Assembly: GCA_963678135.1 (NCBI GenBank)
Contig: OY782667.1
Coordinates: 1,736,001 to 1,800,000, forward strand
Direction: 5' to 3'
Length of the DNA stretch: 64,000 nucleotides
Origin: JAHJKV01 sp963678135
Lineage (GTDB): Bacteria; Desulfobacterota; Desulfovibrionia; Desulfovibrionales; Desulfovibrionaceae
Position 1 is the first letter of the stretch, and every line of letters starts with the position of its first letter. Of this stretch, positions 61,829-64,000 are shown piece by piece. A program made the position numbers and the translations under genes. Below the pieces are notes generated by a model. The model made no database searches. It saw nothing but the letters and a program-made list of their open reading frames with translations, and was not told the origin of the DNA.

Positions 61829-62845
61829 ATGTCGCTTGATTTAACGGGTATCATTGGTCAAAGCCCTGCATTGGCTGAAGTCTATGCTGTTTTGGCAAAA
61901 GTTGCACCAACTGATTCAACGGTTTTGGTCACTGGAGAATCCGGTACAGGCAAAGAACTGCTGGTGCGTGCTTTACATAAAAATTCGCGCCGGAGAGAAA
62001 AGCCTTTTGTACCAATTAATTGTGGTGCCATTCCTCGTGAATTGTTGGAATCAGAATTGTTTGGTCATGAAAAAGGTGCTTTTACTCATGCTATACGCGC
62101 TCGCGCAGGACGTTTTGAACTAGCAGACGGAGGCACTATTTTTCTTGACGAGATAGGAGAAATGGAGCTTGCTCTGCAAGTCAAAATCTTGCGTGTTTTA
62201 CAAGAGCAAGAATTTGAAAAAGTAGGTGGTACCGCGAGTAAAAAAGTGGATGTTCGCGTTGTGGCTGCTACGAATCGCGATTTGGAAGAAGAAGTCCGCT
62301 TGGGGCGTTTTAGGGAAGATTTATTTTATAGGCTCAATGTTATCCCCATGCATTTGCCACCACTCCGTGAACGCGGTGAAGACATTATTATTTTAGCAGA
62401 GCATTTTTTAAGACGCTTTTGTCAGGATAAGTCCAGAAAAAATATGCGACTTGCACCAAAAGCACGAGACATGCTTATTTCTTACGGTTGGCAAGGGAAT
62501 GTGCGTGAACTGGAAAATTTCATGGAACGGCTTTCCATTCTTTGTGATAACGAAGAAGTGACTCCTGATGATTTACCTGAAAAAATTTGCACTGAAGTGG
62601 GACATGCACCACTTAAAAAATCTTTTGTCCCTGCTGCTCCCATGGGCTTTGTTTGGCCAAAATTGAGAGATATGCAAGATAATGATTTAGACTTAAAAAC
62701 TTTTCTTGAAAAAATTGAGGGCGGACTTTTGCTTGAAGCAGTGGAACAAGCAGCAGGAGTAAAGAATAAAGCTGCTGAAATCCTAGGCATAAAGCGTACT
62801 ACGCTCATTGAAAAGCTGAAAAAATGTAAAGATTTTGAGGGCTAG
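61829..62845 (+). CDS. Sigma-54-dependent transcriptional activator without a sensor domain
   Basis: 338 residues. Starts directly with the AAA+ domain: GESGTGKELLVRALH near residue 36 (Walker A), ELFGHEKGAFTHA near 76, GGTIFLDEIGEME near 100 (Walker B), then RFREDLFYRLNVIPMHLPPL. The C-terminus is a Fis-type helix-turn-helix (NKAAEILGIKRTTLIEKLKK). There is no receiver, GAF or PAS domain, so control may come from another protein or expression level. The sigma-54 contact loop, normally GAFTGA, reads GAFTHA. ATG 61829 follows GGGGG; the frame is open to 61805. Confidence 0.88.
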   Translation: MSLDLTGIIGQSPALAEVYAVLAKVAPTDSTVLVTGESGTGKELLVRALHKNSRRREKPFVPINCGAIPRELLESELFGHEKGAFTHAIRARAGRFELADGGTIFLDEIGEMELALQVKILRVLQEQEFEKVGGTASKKVDVRVVAATNRDLEEEVRLGRFREDLFYRLNVIPMHLPPLRERGEDIIILAEHFLRRFCQDKSRKNMRLAPKARDMLISYGWQGNVRELENFMERLSILCDNEEVTPDDLPEKICTEVGHAPLKKSFVPAAPMGFVWPKLRDMQDNDLDLKTFLEKIEGGLLLEAVEQAAGVKNKAAEILGIKRTTLIEKLKKCKDFEG

Positions 62846-62964
62846 TTTTTTTTTGAAAAAATTGCTCTGTAAAAAATATGAAAAATACAGTGTTGCATAT
62901 CTTTTGCTTGAGCCAGCACAAGCTTTTTTGATCCGCTAAATCATTTTAGCACATATATTGCATT

Positions 62965-64000
62965 ATGATCCGTGTGCAAAAAAATAATTTTTTCATTACT
63001 TGGCAGATTTTTGGAGTCTTGCTAGTAATTTTTCTTTTCCCCTCAAATGGGCTTGCGCTTCAAGTATCCTATCAACACCGCGGAAATCTTGAAGAACTTA
63101 CTCTTGTCTTTGAGGGCCAGAACACAACGCAATACACAATAGAGCGTGTTGGAAAGCGTGAGCTTGCGCTTTATTTTCAAGATGATGCTTTGGCTGAAGT
63201 GATAGAATTTCCCGATAAATTATTGACACAAGCCGAGCCTGTGGCTCGTGGTGTAATTTTTAGGCTCAGTACTGATGCTTTTGGATATATTGCAAGCCCC
63301 CCATCCGAAGACAATCAATGTAAGTTGATTTTTTTTGAAGACAGTTTAGGAACTAGATGGAAACCAAATGAGGCTCGCTTCAATGCAAATGATTCAAATA
63401 TAACGGACTCAAATATAACAGGCTCAAATATAACTGGCTCAGAGGAAACCTTAGAACAACTTGTCCCTGAGGAAAATAAAAGTATTGCTAATCCTTCCTC
63501 TTTGCCTAGGAGCGAAGCTCCTTTTGAAGAGAGCGCGGTAGCTCCGGGAACAATACCGGAAGCCTTGAGCGGAACACAGGATCGAGTGAAAGCCGTACAA
63601 TCTTCAAGCATGAACTCTGTGTCCATTTATTTATATGATACTCCTGAACATGTGATACAATTAATGCCCGAAAAAGGAGTTAAAAGAAATACAGAAACTT
63701 CCTCTGTACGCGTTACCATCCCTCAAGCACAAGAGAATATTATAGAGACTAGCACTGCAAGCCCTCGTGTACTTTCGCAGCGTGCTGAAGACGAGCCCAT
63801 GAATGCAGAAAAGCAAATCTCTGAACAAGAGAACCTTGAGCCTGAATTATCGTCCGTGGATGACGATGAAGCCTTTGAAGGTCAAGCATTTGAGTCTGAT
63901 TTACCGAGTGAAGGTGAAGAAGTTTCAAGGCCTATGGTTTTATTGGAAGAGCCAACAGAGAATAGCGTTACTTTAGAAGGAGATGACGTAAAGTCAGAAG
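62965..64000 (+). CDS. Exported or anchored low-complexity protein, 3' end outside the window
   Basis: At least 345 residues with no stop before the window edge. An N-terminal hydrophobic signal or anchor (FITWQIFGVLLVIFLFPSNG then LALQ) is followed by a folded segment of about 100 residues (ELTLVFEGQNTTQYTIERVG, KRELALYFQDDALAEVIEFP) that resembles an AMIN-like beta domain. From residue ~140 on the chain is acidic, Ser/Glu-rich and probably disordered, with three SNITG repeats near residues 144-157. Only a weak ribosome-binding site is seen. Probably a large envelope protein; the rest is needed to name it. Confidence 0.6.
   Translation, partial: MIRVQKNNFFITWQIFGVLLVIFLFPSNGLALQVSYQHRGNLEELTLVFEGQNTTQYTIERVGKRELALYFQDDALAEVIEFPDKLLTQAEPVARGVIFRLSTDAFGYIASPPSEDNQCKLIFFEDSLGTRWKPNEARFNANDSNITDSNITGSNITGSEETLEQLVPEENKSIANPSSLPRSEAPFEESAVAPGTIPEALSGTQDRVKAVQSSSMNSVSIYLYDTPEHVIQLMPEKGVKRNTETSSVRVTIPQAQENIIETSTASPRVLSQRAEDEPMNAEKQISEQENLEPELSSVDDDEAFEGQAFESDLPSEGEEVSRPMVLLEEPTENSVTLEGDDVKSE
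63391..63435 (+). repeat. Three 15-bp in-frame repeats
   Basis: Units GATTCAAATATAACG, GACTCAAATATAACA and GGCTCAAATATAACT encode DSNIT, DSNIT and GSNIT in the partial exported protein. Confidence 0.9.

Overview
The window looks like a chromosome segment of a low-GC member of the Desulfovibrionaceae (Desulfobacterota, formerly Deltaproteobacteria). This is inferred from gene content and protein flavour: an RNase G / TrmI / RecA / AlaS neighbourhood, anaerobic cobalamin genes, an AmmeMemoRadiSam-type radical SAM enzyme, LptFG, LolA, and a Gram-negative lipid A phosphoethanolamine transferase. No 16S gene is present, so genus cannot be fixed.

Layout. 1-10.5 kb holds housekeeping genes: rng, a radical SAM protein, trmI, a Ca/Na exchanger, a PP-loop tRNA thiolase-like protein, recA, alaS and rplM-rpsI. 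10.6-13.3 kb holds a CGGC-like protein and an accessory membrane pentapeptide-repeat gene lying between inverted copies of a dispersed repeat. 13.2-20.6 kb holds slyX, an aminotransferase, a bactofilin, a tightly overlapped comEB-ribD-cbiG-cbiH operon, a small secreted protein, and a radical SAM gene split by a -1 frameshift at an A9 slippery run. 20.6-25.4 kb holds tRNA-Pro and a nitrogen module (amtB-glnK behind a sigma-54 promoter, then glnD). 25.5-28.1 kb holds an inactive-looking rhodanese, a Bcr-type exporter and a nitroreductase. 28.2-42.1 kb is the classic Thr-Tyr-Gly-Thr tRNA / tuf / rpmG / tRNA-Trp / secE-nusG / rplKAJL / rpoBC cluster with an L10 leader and attenuators. 42.2-54.5 kb holds envelope and cell-cycle genes (AsmA-like, acyltransferase, rluB, lolA, ftsK, efp, aroQ, engB, lptG, lptF, uppP). 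54.8-58.6 kb holds an AT-rich eptA preceded by a 17-A run, tRNA-Met, an unknown protein and an HDOD protein. 59.0-61.3 kb holds a convergent D12 adenine methyltransferase and ParB-like pair. 61.8-64 kb holds a sigma-54 activator and the start of a secreted or anchored low-complexity protein that runs off the window.

The most unusual structure is a family of short composite intergenic repeats. Part A is a 24-bp end motif built on AGGGCAAACGTATATAAATT. Part B is a hairpin built on TTCTGCGCGTAGTCGCAGAA. I located ten A copies and about twelve B copies (clear plus degenerate). Two full elements, with A motifs as terminal inverted repeats, sit on either side of the methyltransferase/ParB pair; inverted half-elements bracket the pentapeptide gene; a lone A copy abuts the end of eptA. 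The accessory genes of the window therefore tend to sit inside repeat brackets, as if carried in non-autonomous (MITE-like) cassettes. No transposase is present in the window.
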